NCBI GenBank assembly: GCA_024278775.1
Contig: JAJRSP010000254.1
Location: forward strand, 1 to 36,154
Direction of reading: 5' to 3'
Length of the DNA stretch: 36,154 nt
From: Planctomycetota bacterium
GTDB taxonomy: Bacteria; Planctomycetota; Phycisphaerae; UBA1845
This document shows, one piece after another, positions 24,115 through 33,703 of the stretch; within the stretch, counting starts at the first letter, position 1; each line of letters begins with the position of its first letter. The notes under the pieces are model-generated. The model searched no databases, was not told where the DNA came from, and saw nothing but the letters and a program-made list of their open reading frames with translations. The position numbers were made by a program, and so were the translations under genes.

Positions 24115-24852
24115 GTGGCCAACCGCACGACAGAAAAGAAACCGAAAAGAGCCACATCAACGCGCAAGAAGAAGACGGCCAAGGCTGCGAGAAAAGCGCC
24201 GGAGAAGGAACCATCGGAGAAGAAACGGGCTACGAAGAAACGCGCGGCGCAGGACACATCCGAGAGCGAGGCCAGAGCTAGGACGAAGTCGTGCAATCGC
24301 ATGCCCTACGCAGATTCGGTCACAACGAGTGCGTCGGAGAGGACATCGCACGGGAAGACCGATCCGAGCGGGACGGAAGATTCCGCCGTGGCGCCGTCAC
24401 CGGATGGATCATGCGGCTCACCATCCGCGTGTGCGAGCGACGTAGTGCCGGAAACGGATGGGCATCGTCTCCGTCAGGCGTCGGTGTCCGTGATTCTGGA
24501 TCGCGTGTTCGGTCCGCTGGCGAAATGCGATCCGGACCTGTGGGATCGTCGTGCGTATCTGCTGCTGGTCGGCTCGGCCTATGAGCGTATGGCCGGCCGT
24601 GATGACATCGACACGGACGAATTGGTCAAGCTCGCGCGCGTGCTCGCGGAAACCCGCCGCTCGAAGGCCGGCACGCCGGCTGCCGATTCGATGAAGACAA
24701 GTGCCACCGAGCGGCACTCAGAGAATAACCGGCTTCCGGATCATTTCGGCGAGATGGTACGCGATCTGTACGGCACGTCGTTAGCACCGCTTCCGGCGGA
24801 GGATAAGTCACGCACAAAGTCCGGGTGGCAAACGCTTCGACTCCCCCACTAA
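24115..24852 (+). CDS. Lysine-rich protein with C-terminal helical domain (possible Mu gp27-like)
   Basis: Starts at GTG 24115, two bases after the previous stop, with a strong GGAGG 7 nt upstream, and encodes 245 residues. The first about 60 residues are extremely basic (KKPKRATSTRKKKTAKAARK), then a Ser/Asp-rich linker, and a helical region from about 120 (SVILDRVFGPLAK, then DELVKLARVLAETRRSK). The last segment resembles the C-terminus of Mu gp27/DUF3486 proteins, but the helix-turn-helix part of that family is not seen. No terminase gene follows. Confidence 0.5.
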   Translation: MANRTTEKKPKRATSTRKKKTAKAARKAPEKEPSEKKRATKKRAAQDTSESEARARTKSCNRMPYADSVTTSASERTSHGKTDPSGTEDSAVAPSPDGSCGSPSACASDVVPETDGHRLRQASVSVILDRVFGPLAKCDPDLWDRRAYLLLVGSAYERMAGRDDIDTDELVKLARVLAETRRSKAGTPAADSMKTSATERHSENNRLPDHFGEMVRDLYGTSLAPLPAEDKSRTKSGWQTLRLPH

Positions 24853-24989
24853 ATCGATGGGCTACCCGATGTTCGACATGCAGCAACCTACCCAACGAGG
24901 GGCCGACGGCCGTAATGGGGCAGACATGGTCATGCAAACGTGAGCCATGTCCACAGAAAAGATCGGCGTTCGGACGATATGAAAAGAGC

Positions 24990-25376
24990 GGTGGAGTGGG
25001 CGGGTAAGCCGGATCTTGTCCCTCGCCGAAGCGACTGGGCGATCATTTATCTTAGGCCGCCGGTCACCCGACGGCTCATGCACCCTACCCGCAGCTTATG
25101 AAACCGAACGAGTCGGCTTACCTGAGACGGGCCGCCTCTCGCTGCCTATTTGGGCTTGCTGGCGGTGGGGTTTACCCTGCCACGACCGTCACCGGCCGTG
25201 CGGTGCGCTCTTACCGCACCATTTCACCCTTACCGGCCGAAACCGGCGGTATCTTTTCTGTGGCACTAGCCCTCGGCTCACGCCGGGTTGGCGTTACCAA
25301 CCACCGCGCCCTGTCCAGTCCGGACTTTCCTCTCGCACGCCGAAACGCACGAGCGATCGCCTTCGCCCACTCCACC
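24990..25376 (-). ncRNA. rnpB: RNase P RNA
   Basis: A bacterial class A RNase P RNA of about 387 nt. The ends pair through a long P1 (GGTGGAGTGGGCG at the 5' end, CGCCCACTCCACC at the 3' end). The universal segment GAGGAAAGTCCGGACT lies at 25333-25318, an AGAAAAGATACCGCC segment and GGTAAGGGTGAAATGGTGCGGTAAGAG-type core follow, and the 3' conserved AAATGATCG...ACAAGATCCGGCTTA block is at about 25045-25003. It matures tRNA 5' ends. A short TTTTC run directly follows P1 and may take part in 3' end formation. Confidence 0.95.
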
Positions 25377-25509
25377 GTGGTGCATGCTACCTCCGCGTCG
25401 GTCGGAGCGATACTGACAGCGGCAGAAAGGCCCACATCCAAAGTCGTCGGCATGCCATAGCATGCCCAACGGGCGGTTCATGCCATGCATTGAGAAGGTG
25501 TACGAGGCG

Positions 25510-27549
25510 TCAGCCTGAGGTCCAGCGTGCGTTTTTTCCTGCATGGAACGCCGGCAACCGAGTCGCGGATTCTACGGGACACGGACCGGCAGGACCGCGG
25601 CGCGTCGACGCGAGGGGATTGGGCATAGCGGGTTTGGCTGGTTTCTCTTGCGGCGCAGCCTCCGGTGTAGACTCCGACGCCGCCGCCGCAGCCGTCTCGG
25701 CTAACACGCCAGCCAGATGATTCGGAGTCTCGTCGCATTGTTGCCGATCCTGCCTGCGCCAGTGGTCGATGATTTCATCCACATTGCCCTCGGCGAAATC
25801 CTCCGCCCAGTGTTTGAAGAAGTCCATGTTGTTGCTTTGCGGTGCGGGGTCGGCGATGTCGACCAGGGTGCGCATGGGCATGAGCACGCTGTCACCGATG
25901 ACGAAGGCTTCCCCCGGCCGTAGCACGGGAAGCATATTGATGACCCCGGCAAAATGGTCGCCGACGACGCGAGAGACATAGTGTTGGTCTTCCGGGTTGC
26001 TGAGGCGCATCACAACGAAGCTGTTACACTGTGACAACACCGTCTCGGAGATTTCGGACGGTCTTTGTGACACGATCATGGCACTGATGCCGTACTTTCG
26101 TCCTTCCTTGGCCACGCGCTCGACGGCTCTGCGCGCGAACTGTCTTTCGTTGTCGATCCGGGGGATGTAGTTGTGAGCCTCTTCGAACACGAGTAGCGAC
26201 GGATGACGCTGGGTCACGGGTGTCCAGAAATTGAGATCGAAGATCAGCCGGGTGAGCACGGCCACCGCGATGTCGATGATTTCAAAGGGCAGACCGGAGA
26301 GGTCGAGAATGGTCAAGTTGCTGCGCGGCTCCACACGCCCGGTCAGCAGTTTGATGAGGTGGTTCATGACGCTGGATGTTTGTCCGGGTCCGGGTGAACC
26401 CTTGAGTTCGTCACGGAAGTACCGCGAGCGCAATCCGTGCTGGATGGGTCTTAGAAGGAACTCGTAACGCCGATCGAGCAGCTTGGTTTCGATCTGATCG
26501 ATCAATCCAAGCAGCTTTCCGAAATAGAGCGGATGCGGCGTCTCACCTTCCGGGTTGCCGCGGTTGAAGTGGCAGCGCCGCGTACGCATGAGCTTTTGCT
26601 GTTCCACGATCGGTAGCGATCGGAGGGCGAGCTGACTAAAGGCGAGATGGTCATCGTTGAGCACATAGCGGGCATCGTTCAGGTTTTTGGCGTAGATGAC
26701 GAGTTTTTCGAGCGAGAAATAAATGGGCGTGTCCAGCGTGAGTGATTTGGTAAGCCCCAGTTGCTTGGCCGCGTCTTGTTTGTATTCGAGCAGCGCACTG
26801 CGCAAGAACGATATCTGCGTGGAGACGTTGAGCGGGTTGGAACGATCCACAAGAAGTTGTTCCAGTTCTTCATACTTGAGGAGCCAATAGGGCAGGACCA
26901 GGTCATCGACTCCGAGGTACGTGGCGTTGGCGTTGATCTGCCCATCCTCGTCGGAAAACGCATGGCGGTATTCACCGTGCAAGTCGAACAGAACGACCTG
27001 CGACTCTCGAAGATCGAGAATCTCCTGGAGGATTTTGGCCGTGGTGCAACTCTTGCCGCTGCCGGAGTTTCCGACGATCGCGACGTGTTTGGCGAGCAGC
27101 TCGGTACCGAGCACCTTGACTTCGAAGTCCGGATTGAGGGCGAACTTGCCGATCGAGAAACTCTGCGGATGGGCGGACCCGGCCAGCAGTTGATCGAAGC
27201 TGCCGAAAATACGCTCGAAGTCGTCGTGAATGGCGACCCAGACATCATCGCCGATGATCGGGTATTCGTTGATACCGCGAATGAACTTCGCCCCGTGCAG
27301 CTCGCCGAGCAATTGGACCTTCATCATGAGCTGCGGCTCCACGTCGATGGAGGCGATTTCCTGTCGTCCGGCCGACACCACAAACCCCACCAGCGTTCGC
27401 TCATCCATCGGGATGGTGACATAAGAACCGATTTGTCCAACACGGTAGGTGCGGTCGTCGTGAACGAGGTTGAGATCGGGCACGGTGATGACCACTTCGA
27501 TCAGCCCGTTTTCGACACGAATGACATTGCCGATTTTCAGCGGATTCAT
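25510..27549 (-). CDS. herA: HerA-like DNA-translocating ATPase (DUF87/DUF853)
   Basis: A 679-residue FtsK/HerA-superfamily ATPase. The N-terminus has a HAS-barrel-like beta domain (MNPLKIGNVIRVENG). Walker A is GNSGSGKS near residue 160, followed by LFDLHGEYRHAF; Walker B is LLVFEEAHNYIP near 450, followed by the sensor SQRPSEISETVLSQ. The last about 70 residues are Ala/Pro-rich and probably disordered. HerA works with the NurA nuclease in end resection, or with SIR2 or other effectors in anti-phage systems. Neither partner is in the window: upstream is a divergent repeat lipoprotein and downstream rnpB. Confidence 0.88.
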   Translation of the reverse strand: MNPLKIGNVIRVENGLIEVVITVPDLNLVHDDRTYRVGQIGSYVTIPMDERTLVGFVVSAGRQEIASIDVEPQLMMKVQLLGELHGAKFIRGINEYPIIGDDVWVAIHDDFERIFGSFDQLLAGSAHPQSFSIGKFALNPDFEVKVLGTELLAKHVAIVGNSGSGKSCTTAKILQEILDLRESQVVLFDLHGEYRHAFSDEDGQINANATYLGVDDLVLPYWLLKYEELEQLLVDRSNPLNVSTQISFLRSALLEYKQDAAKQLGLTKSLTLDTPIYFSLEKLVIYAKNLNDARYVLNDDHLAFSQLALRSLPIVEQQKLMRTRRCHFNRGNPEGETPHPLYFGKLLGLIDQIETKLLDRRYEFLLRPIQHGLRSRYFRDELKGSPGPGQTSSVMNHLIKLLTGRVEPRSNLTILDLSGLPFEIIDIAVAVLTRLIFDLNFWTPVTQRHPSLLVFEEAHNYIPRIDNERQFARRAVERVAKEGRKYGISAMIVSQRPSEISETVLSQCNSFVVMRLSNPEDQHYVSRVVGDHFAGVINMLPVLRPGEAFVIGDSVLMPMRTLVDIADPAPQSNNMDFFKHWAEDFAEGNVDEIIDHWRRQDRQQCDETPNHLAGVLAETAAAAASESTPEAAPQEKPAKPAMPNPLASTRRGPAGPCPVESATRLPAFHAGKNARWTSG

Positions 27550-27872
27550 CTTATGGCAGCCCCTTGCCGGTGGGTCGGTGCGCCGCGCACCGGGCCCGTG
27601 TGGTCAATCATCGAAGCCGAAGACGCAAGTGTTACCCCACGCGCGCGGCACTAAGTCGATTGTACGTTACGCAGACACGAAAGCGGACGGTTTTGCGGAC
27701 GTGGGGGTGACCGCGGAGGTTGTGACGACGACTTATCGGTCCGTGCATGTTCGTCACGTGCGCCGAGCTCACTCACGCTAAGTGAACCAATTCGGCATCA
27801 CAGCCGATAAACCAAGCACTCACACTTGCTCGTAAGACTTCGTCACTGTCCCTCTCAAAGGATGCCTCCGTT
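27550..27872. other. Intergenic region between herA and the BNR gene
   Basis: A 323-nt divergent spacer. I see no gene, RNA or clear promoter; short ORFs lack ribosome binding sites. It must hold the promoters of both flanking genes. Confidence 0.6.
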
Positions 27873-30152
27873 ATGAAGGTACGTAGATACAACCATCGGT
27901 CGTTTCTGATTGGCCTATCGATTCTTTCGGTGGTTGTGCTGCAGGCCTGTTCCGTGTCCGGGCCGTCGCAGCCCGATACCACGACTCCGCCAGATACTAC
28001 GGCTCCACCTGATACCACCGGCTCCGGAGGGAACACCACAGGGAGTACGAACGGAACATGGGTGCCCGCCGGATTTGCGGGCGGCGGTTTGTTCACCGCC
28101 GTCATCGTGGACCCCACTCAACCCACCACGATATACGCGGCGAGTGATGTGTCGGGTGTCTATCGAAGCGACAACGGTGGTGATTCTTGGTTATCCAAGA
28201 GCGCGGGCCTGCGCAGCCATGCCATCGCCAGCCTAGTGATTGACCCGTCTGATAACGACCGTATCTGGGCGGCCACCGCGCTGGGTCTGTTTCGAAGCGA
28301 CGACCGCGCAGAGCACTGGACGTTGGTCAACGCCGATCTGGCTGCCTACATTCTGGTGAGTTTTCAGAGTGTGACCGTCAGCAACGACGGCCAAGCGATT
28401 TTGGCTACAACCCATCTTGTCGAGAACGGCGAAGTCTTTCAGAACGACTATCGCACAGCCACTTTAACCGGAGGGTTGCAACGCTGGACCAACGTCGGGG
28501 CTCGCTGGGATGAGGTGGATCGTTTCCCCACCACTTATGCAGCCGGTACGCGTTTTCCGGCTGTTCAATTTGACCCGTTTCACGACGGTGTGGCGTTTCT
28601 GGCGGTATCGGGGCACGGCATCCTACGCTCCGCCGACTGCGGGCTAACCTGGAAGGACTTTTCCGTCGGGCTACCCGACGATCGGAGTGACATCGGGTGG
28701 CGTTCGCTGAGTTTCGGTCCCACGTCGGTTTTTGCCGCCGCCACGCAACTCGCACCCGTTCCGGCCGGCGCGCCCCTGGTGTACCGAAGCGACTCAACGA
28801 CCGCAGGCTGGGAGTCCATCGCTGGTAATCTTCCGACGGCGGATTCGACAAGCGTGCAACAAAATGCCGTGGTGATCCGTGTCTCGCCGGTAAACGACCA
28901 AGACATCAGTCTCGCGTACGCCGGATTTCCTTCGTTGTTTTTCAAGTCCGCCGACGGCGGGATGACGTGGCAGGGCACGAGCATCGAAACGGCGGGTGCC
29001 TATGATTTCGATACGGATGCCGCCCCGTTTCATCACACGAGGAATCCATTCGAAGATTTTATCAATCTGACCATCGACCCCACCAATCCAGACCGCTTGT
29101 TCGCTACGTCGTGGGTGGGCATCTGGCGCAGCCTCGATCGTGGCGCAACGTGGCAGGAAAAGATACGCGGCACGCAAAATACCGTATGCACGGACATTCT
29201 ATTTACCGGCAGCGAATTCTTCACAACGCATTGGGATACGGTGTTGCAACGCGCGGCGGATCCAACCGGGTGGTGGAGTGAGGCGTTGCCGCAAGCCGGC
29301 ACCCCCAACGATTTGGCACACGGTTGGAGTCTTGCAAAAACGAGTGGCGGCGCGCTGTTCGTTGGTGTGTCCTCCGAGACCGGACCGCCGCGTGTTTACC
29401 GTTCCACCAATGACGGCGCGGACTGGGTAGAGCGTTCTCCAAACTTCGCAAGCTCAGGCGATGCTTTCACTGATTCCCAGACCAGAGTCACCCTGGCCGT
29501 AGACCCCACGACCCCCGATACCGTGTACGCGGTCAACCGCCTCGCCTCCGAGGGGATCTACCGTTCCGCGGATAACGGTGAATCATGGGTCAAACTTCCG
29601 TCGCAGCCCGCGTCCGGCACCAGCTCGGAACTGGCGTTGTTCGAATCGCTCGCGGTTTCCCCTGACGATGGTCAGCGTCTGTACGCGGGCACGTTTTGGG
29701 ATGGACTGTGGTATTCGACCAACGGTGGCAACTCGTGGTCGCTCGCCAAGGTGGACAGCGCCAACGCGGAAGGCGCATTAATCGGCGATATCGTGGCGCT
29801 ACCAGGAGGTGTGGTTTGGGCAGCCGCCCAGGATGGCGTGTACAAGAGTACAGACCACGGGGAAAACTATACCCGATCGCTTGGGGGGGATGTTACCTTG
29901 GCCGAATTCGAATACTTCACAGCCATCGCCGTCAACAGGTCCGACCCGAACGAAGTATTCGCCGCATCTGCACAGCTCCATCCCGTCTACAGCCTCAACG
30001 GTAGCGTTTGGCATACGATCAACGGCGGCGATAGCTGGACCAATATCACCGGCGACCTGTCATCGATACGGGTCAACACGCTGGAGTATGCAGACGGTTA
30101 TCTCTACGCCGGCACCGAAGGTGCCGATGTATTCCGCCGGCAGATCCCGTAA
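27873..30152 (+). CDS. BNR/sortilin-like beta-propeller lipoprotein
   Basis: A 759-residue lipoprotein with lipobox VLQAC (Cys26) followed by a threonine/proline-rich linker containing PDTT four times. The rest is built of repeated BNR/sialidase-type units such as GVYRSDNGGDSWL, GLFRSDDRAEHW, GIWRSLDRGATWQ, GIYRSADNGESW and GVYKSTDHGENY, giving a beta-propeller like those of VPS10/sortilin and xyloglucanase families. These proteins bind surfaces, polysaccharides or partners; catalytic sialidase residues are not evident. The SD is AAAGGA about 10 nt before ATG 27873. Attached to the outer membrane, it may mediate adhesion or polysaccharide binding. Confidence 0.85.
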   Translation: MKVRRYNHRSFLIGLSILSVVVLQACSVSGPSQPDTTTPPDTTAPPDTTGSGGNTTGSTNGTWVPAGFAGGGLFTAVIVDPTQPTTIYAASDVSGVYRSDNGGDSWLSKSAGLRSHAIASLVIDPSDNDRIWAATALGLFRSDDRAEHWTLVNADLAAYILVSFQSVTVSNDGQAILATTHLVENGEVFQNDYRTATLTGGLQRWTNVGARWDEVDRFPTTYAAGTRFPAVQFDPFHDGVAFLAVSGHGILRSADCGLTWKDFSVGLPDDRSDIGWRSLSFGPTSVFAAATQLAPVPAGAPLVYRSDSTTAGWESIAGNLPTADSTSVQQNAVVIRVSPVNDQDISLAYAGFPSLFFKSADGGMTWQGTSIETAGAYDFDTDAAPFHHTRNPFEDFINLTIDPTNPDRLFATSWVGIWRSLDRGATWQEKIRGTQNTVCTDILFTGSEFFTTHWDTVLQRAADPTGWWSEALPQAGTPNDLAHGWSLAKTSGGALFVGVSSETGPPRVYRSTNDGADWVERSPNFASSGDAFTDSQTRVTLAVDPTTPDTVYAVNRLASEGIYRSADNGESWVKLPSQPASGTSSELALFESLAVSPDDGQRLYAGTFWDGLWYSTNGGNSWSLAKVDSANAEGALIGDIVALPGGVVWAAAQDGVYKSTDHGENYTRSLGGDVTLAEFEYFTAIAVNRSDPNEVFAASAQLHPVYSLNGSVWHTINGGDSWTNITGDLSSIRVNTLEYADGYLYAGTEGADVFRRQIP

Positions 30153-30623
30153 CGCTCGTACCACCTGGATCACAAGATAGATCGCCCGAGGCGTCGCACC
30201 ACTTCCTACCCGGTCCGCGTGGAGGAAGGTATACCGCTTCCATCGCAAGCCCGCGCGGTTTTGCGCACGCTTACCCAGTTCGGTATCCGTAGCGCCGCGC
30301 AGACTGAAGTCTGCGGCTCAGGTAAGCGGTTGACGATGCGGACAGCAGAATCGTGTCCCCCACCGCCGCGGGGCTTGTCGCGGGTGCCAAAGGTGGATAC
30401 GAGCCGAAGTTTTCTCGGATTATCCCGTTTCTCTACCGGAGCGGAGTTGACTTGGCTTCGGATATGTAATAGCCCGAGGCGGATCTGACAGCACGACAAG
30501 CTGAACAACGCCGACATCACGACAAGCCGTTTGTGCCTTCTATCACGTCGGACTCAACTGCGGGGTTCCGGTGCCGTTGCGTGACGTTAGTTTGCCAGGA
30601 GTGTCTGAGACTGGATTAGCACC
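30153..30623. other. Intergenic region with REP-like palindrome
   Basis: No gene is supported in these 471 nt. The only clear structure is the palindrome at 30299-30314. ORFs on both strands lack ribosome binding sites and domain similarity. Confidence 0.6.
30299..30314. repeat. GCAGACT/AGTCTGC palindromic repeat
   Basis: A perfect 7-bp stem with a 2-nt centre: GCAGACT (30299-30305), GA, AGTCTGC (30308-30314). Flanks gccgc and ggctca match those of the hairpin at 18735-18749. Such elements are frequent in planctomycete intergenic DNA. Confidence 0.65.
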
Positions 30624-31481
30624 GTGACAAAAGCGCTGTCTATGTGGCTTAGGGTAATTTGCTCGGCCGTTTTCTTTTTCGTCGTTGGATCATGCAGCGA
30701 AGGAGTTCGGTTTGAACCTGGCACATCGGGGTCAGGTGTCGCGGGTTCTCGCATCTCGGGGTTTGGAGCCACGAAATACAACGAAGATGTTGTTTACGGT
30801 GATAGTGTCGCTATGGCCGTGGGTGATGCTTACCGTAACGCCGATTGCCTTTCATTCACCGCTGAGGTTAGCGGGAGCCAAGTCCCGGAGCCGTTAATCT
30901 GTGAGGTAGAGCATACTCGGGATACGGTCAGGCTCGATGTATACGGTACGAGTCATACTCCGCTCTACTCTTTCCGTAGCTTCGTAGAAAAAGGCGAGGT
31001 GTACGTAGAAGAAAGGAACTTCCGAACGGGCGAGTCCCGGAATGAAGTCGTGAGTTTGCCTGTTTTTCAAGACTTTAACGGTTGGGACATCGAGTGCATT
31101 GATGAACTGGATTTTTGTTCGTTTGGAATGTACTGGCGGACGTGGGTGGGTCCACAAAGTTCGGTAGCCGACGATTACGAACGGTATCTTGCCCGTGAAT
31201 CGCAGAATTTTGGCCTCCGCCAAACCGAAGGCGGCGGGGACGTGCTGTACCTATGGCAGCACCCGAGGGGATACTTTGAAGAATGGATATGGGTCGATGA
31301 GCCGACTCATCTCATTGTCGAGCGTCTGCGTCCCGATCCGACCGGCGATGTTGAACTTAAACACAGAGTTTTTCGCTATGATAAAAGGAAAAAAGGGGAT
31401 CTTCGGTCGCCGACCGACCCTGATTTCGGACTGGCCACTTTTACGCGGAGTGAACGATCAGTTTCGACGGAAAGAAGATAG
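30624..31481 (+). CDS. Predicted lipoprotein of unknown function
   Basis: A 285-residue protein that I do not recognise, starting at GTG 30624. It has a signal with lipobox VVGSC (Cys24). A beta-rich body contains LICEVEHTRDTVRLDVYG, a central aromatic-rich region (GMYWRTWVGPQ) and DVLYLWQHPRGYFEEWIWVDE, patterns that recall LolA/LppX-like or outer-membrane lipoprotein sorting folds, but this is only an impression. Its codon choice looks more AT-rich than its neighbours, and it sits alone between spacers, so it may be a recent arrival. Confidence 0.65.
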   Translation: MTKALSMWLRVICSAVFFFVVGSCSEGVRFEPGTSGSGVAGSRISGFGATKYNEDVVYGDSVAMAVGDAYRNADCLSFTAEVSGSQVPEPLICEVEHTRDTVRLDVYGTSHTPLYSFRSFVEKGEVYVEERNFRTGESRNEVVSLPVFQDFNGWDIECIDELDFCSFGMYWRTWVGPQSSVADDYERYLARESQNFGLRQTEGGGDVLYLWQHPRGYFEEWIWVDEPTHLIVERLRPDPTGDVELKHRVFRYDKRKKGDLRSPTDPDFGLATFTRSERSVSTERR

Positions 31482-31676
31482 TGCTGGTTTTGTCCATGAC
31501 CGTGTCATTCATGTTTTCTGAGAGCTTGGCACTGGGGGCTGTGCTTTTGCTGCGTGCTTAATCAAGTAACCAGTGGCTGCAACGCAAGTCGAGTAGGTAC
31601 ACGTGGAGATGGACACCCAAGCGTGAACCATGCCGCGCGCCGATGGACGCTCGATGATCGCGATCACCGAGTCGTG

Positions 31677-32273
31677 TCAGCTCCCGAGCCACTGCATGTA
31701 GGTGATGATGGCGATGCCGCGCCGGTTGGGATAGTCGTCGTCGTCAAAAAACCAGGGGTAGGCCGGCATCACCGAGGTGGGCACCACGTTCGTTGGTTGG
31801 AAAAAATGGGCGAGATGCCAGTCGTTGCTGCGGCGGGCGGCTTCTCTGGAGAGGTCCGGGCCGACGCGGCGCGTGGCCAAGAAAACGCGGCGCTGCAAGT
31901 CATTGTTGTACTCTTCCGCACGAGCCACCGGCCCCCAACGAAGCGTTTCGCCCGGGACACCGCGCACGTGCTGCGTGTGGCAGTGCCCACACGCCTCGGC
32001 CACAAACGTGTCGTGACCCAGTTGGAGCGCGTCGGCGAAGGCTTCTTCGGTCGGTCCGGCAGGGTAATACTGCCTGAACCGATCGGGGAAGCGTTCGGCC
32101 AGGTCGATGAACTCGTGCGTCACGCCTTCGTGGGCTAGTTCGATCACGGTGGGCCGGTGCCCCGGCGGGCGGGCGGTCCACCGCAGGGCACCCACGGCTA
32201 CCAGCGAAAAAGCCAGCAGGACGACTCCAGCGCCATACAGGGTTTCTGATTTCAGACCGGTCACCGTATTCAC
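31677..32273 (-). CDS. ccoO: cbb3-type oxidase subunit II (monoheme cytochrome c)
   Basis: A 198-residue CcoO/FixO protein: one N-terminal membrane helix (LYGAGVVLLAFSLVAVGAL), then a cytochrome c domain with the heme motif C95-x-x-C98-H99 (ACGHCHTQHV) and conserved segments RYYPAG-like, RRVGPDL and HFFQPTNVVPTSVMPAYPWF, the last carrying the Met ligand. The start is GTG 32273, overlapping the ccoN stop by 4 nt (GTGA). A longer open frame that continues upstream across ccoN is not real. It passes electrons from the diheme cytochrome to the CcoN-like subunit. Confidence 0.92.
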   Translation of the reverse strand: MNTVTGLKSETLYGAGVVLLAFSLVAVGALRWTARPPGHRPTVIELAHEGVTHEFIDLAERFPDRFRQYYPAGPTEEAFADALQLGHDTFVAEACGHCHTQHVRGVPGETLRWGPVARAEEYNNDLQRRVFLATRRVGPDLSREAARRSNDWHLAHFFQPTNVVPTSVMPAYPWFFDDDDYPNRRGIAIITYMQWLGS

Positions 32274-33703
32274 AGTTGGTCCCCCGTGGTCATGATTTCC
32301 GCCTTGGGTAGCGTGACGGTTCGTTTGTGGATGGCCGTCATGGCGACGTGGCAGATAAAGACCATGTGTCCGACGATGATCGCGACACCGGCCACGGTGC
32401 GGATGATCCAATAGGGTGCCGACGCGGTGATCGATTCTTCCCACGGCGCAAGCTGGTGCCAGAGACGTTGCTGGATCACACCAGACGTCGTGAGGTCGAC
32501 AAACATCACCAACAGGCCGAGACCGGTCAACCAGAAATGCCAGGCGTGCCAACGGGGCTGGTACCAACCTGTCGCGCCCAAGAGTTTCGGCAGTAGATGG
32601 GTCATGACACCCACGAGCCAGAACCCGAACACGCCAAACACGATGAGATGCGAGTGAGCGATGGTCCAATCGCTGGAGCCGGCCGAATCGTAGAACGAAG
32701 GCGCTAACCGGACCAGGCGCTGCACACAGACCGCGACATAGAACACCCCGCCCATGCAAAACCATCGCATGACCGGGTGCGTGCGAGTTTGGCAGTGCCC
32801 CTGCCTGACACTTGCGAAGAAGTTCACCATGACCGTGCATGCGAGGGCTACTACCGCGATCGTCGAGATCGCATCGGCCAGGCGCGGTGAGATCAGGTGC
32901 TGCCCGGCGAGACCATAGCTCACGACGATCAACGGGAAAAAGAGGATCACCCCCACCCAGCCGACGAGTGCCAGCCGGTGGCTCCAGATCGGTTTCTCCA
33001 GGATGACCGATACGAAATAGTAGATGAAACCCCAGCCAAGCGGCATGATAAGCATCGCCGTCATGTCGGCCATGCTGGGGCCGGAAGTGCCGGCAGCCGC
33101 GCCGCGAACGAATCGCTCCGGAAGAAGGTTGCCTATGGCGTAAATGATAGGCAAAGAAACCAGCGCGATGACGATATACCACATCGCGATGGGTCTTGGA
33201 GATCGGCACTTGACGATCGGCACGAGGAAACCGACCGATATCGTCATGAGGAGCAGCGTGACCACCGGGTCGATCCAGACCGGTGTCTCCCCCCAGGGCA
33301 CGGCTTTCGCGTCGCCGAGAATCACGGCCGTCACGTTCACAGCCAGGATGCACTGCCACGCGACAAAGAGCGACCACGACCATCTGAGGCCGAGCACCGG
33401 ACGCCGGGTAAGCTGGGGCACGATCCAATGCAATGTGCCGAGGCCGGCATTGGCGAGAAACCCGTACAGCACGATATGGGTGTGGACGATCCGCCAACGC
33501 GCGGGAGAAAACCACTCGATCTCGGCGAAGGGGTATAGCCCCAAAAACTGGAGCGAGTACAAAAAACCCGCGAGCATGGCCACCATCGCTAACGCGAGGC
33601 TTGCGATGAAATAGGCGAGCACGATCTTCTTGTAGATGGGGCCATCCGAGGTATCTCGCCGTATGCTGTCGAGTGTCGGTGTGCTTACATCGCCAGAGAT
33701 CAT
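32270..33703 (-). CDS. ccoN: CcoN-like heme-copper oxidase subunit I lacking Cu-B ligands
   Basis: A 477-residue protein with about 12 membrane helices and CcoN-type sequence. The low-spin heme ligand region RIVHTHIVLYG (H74/H76) and the H-x-H pair for both b hemes (DWTIAHSHLIVFG, H350/H352) are present. The Cu-B ligands are not: where CcoN has GHN, this protein has MAD (A212), and the GPHHL motif is replaced by a shifted AGQHL with one His (H269). It may therefore be a non-oxidase relative such as an electron-transfer or NO-type reductase. The ATG at 33703 overlaps the upstream stop by 4 nt. Partners are the diheme cytochrome and CcoO. Confidence 0.85.
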   Translation of the reverse strand: MISGDVSTPTLDSIRRDTSDGPIYKKIVLAYFIASLALAMVAMLAGFLYSLQFLGLYPFAEIEWFSPARWRIVHTHIVLYGFLANAGLGTLHWIVPQLTRRPVLGLRWSWSLFVAWQCILAVNVTAVILGDAKAVPWGETPVWIDPVVTLLLMTISVGFLVPIVKCRSPRPIAMWYIVIALVSLPIIYAIGNLLPERFVRGAAAGTSGPSMADMTAMLIMPLGWGFIYYFVSVILEKPIWSHRLALVGWVGVILFFPLIVVSYGLAGQHLISPRLADAISTIAVVALACTVMVNFFASVRQGHCQTRTHPVMRWFCMGGVFYVAVCVQRLVRLAPSFYDSAGSSDWTIAHSHLIVFGVFGFWLVGVMTHLLPKLLGATGWYQPRWHAWHFWLTGLGLLVMFVDLTTSGVIQQRLWHQLAPWEESITASAPYWIIRTVAGVAIIVGHMVFICHVAMTAIHKRTVTLPKAEIMTTGDQL

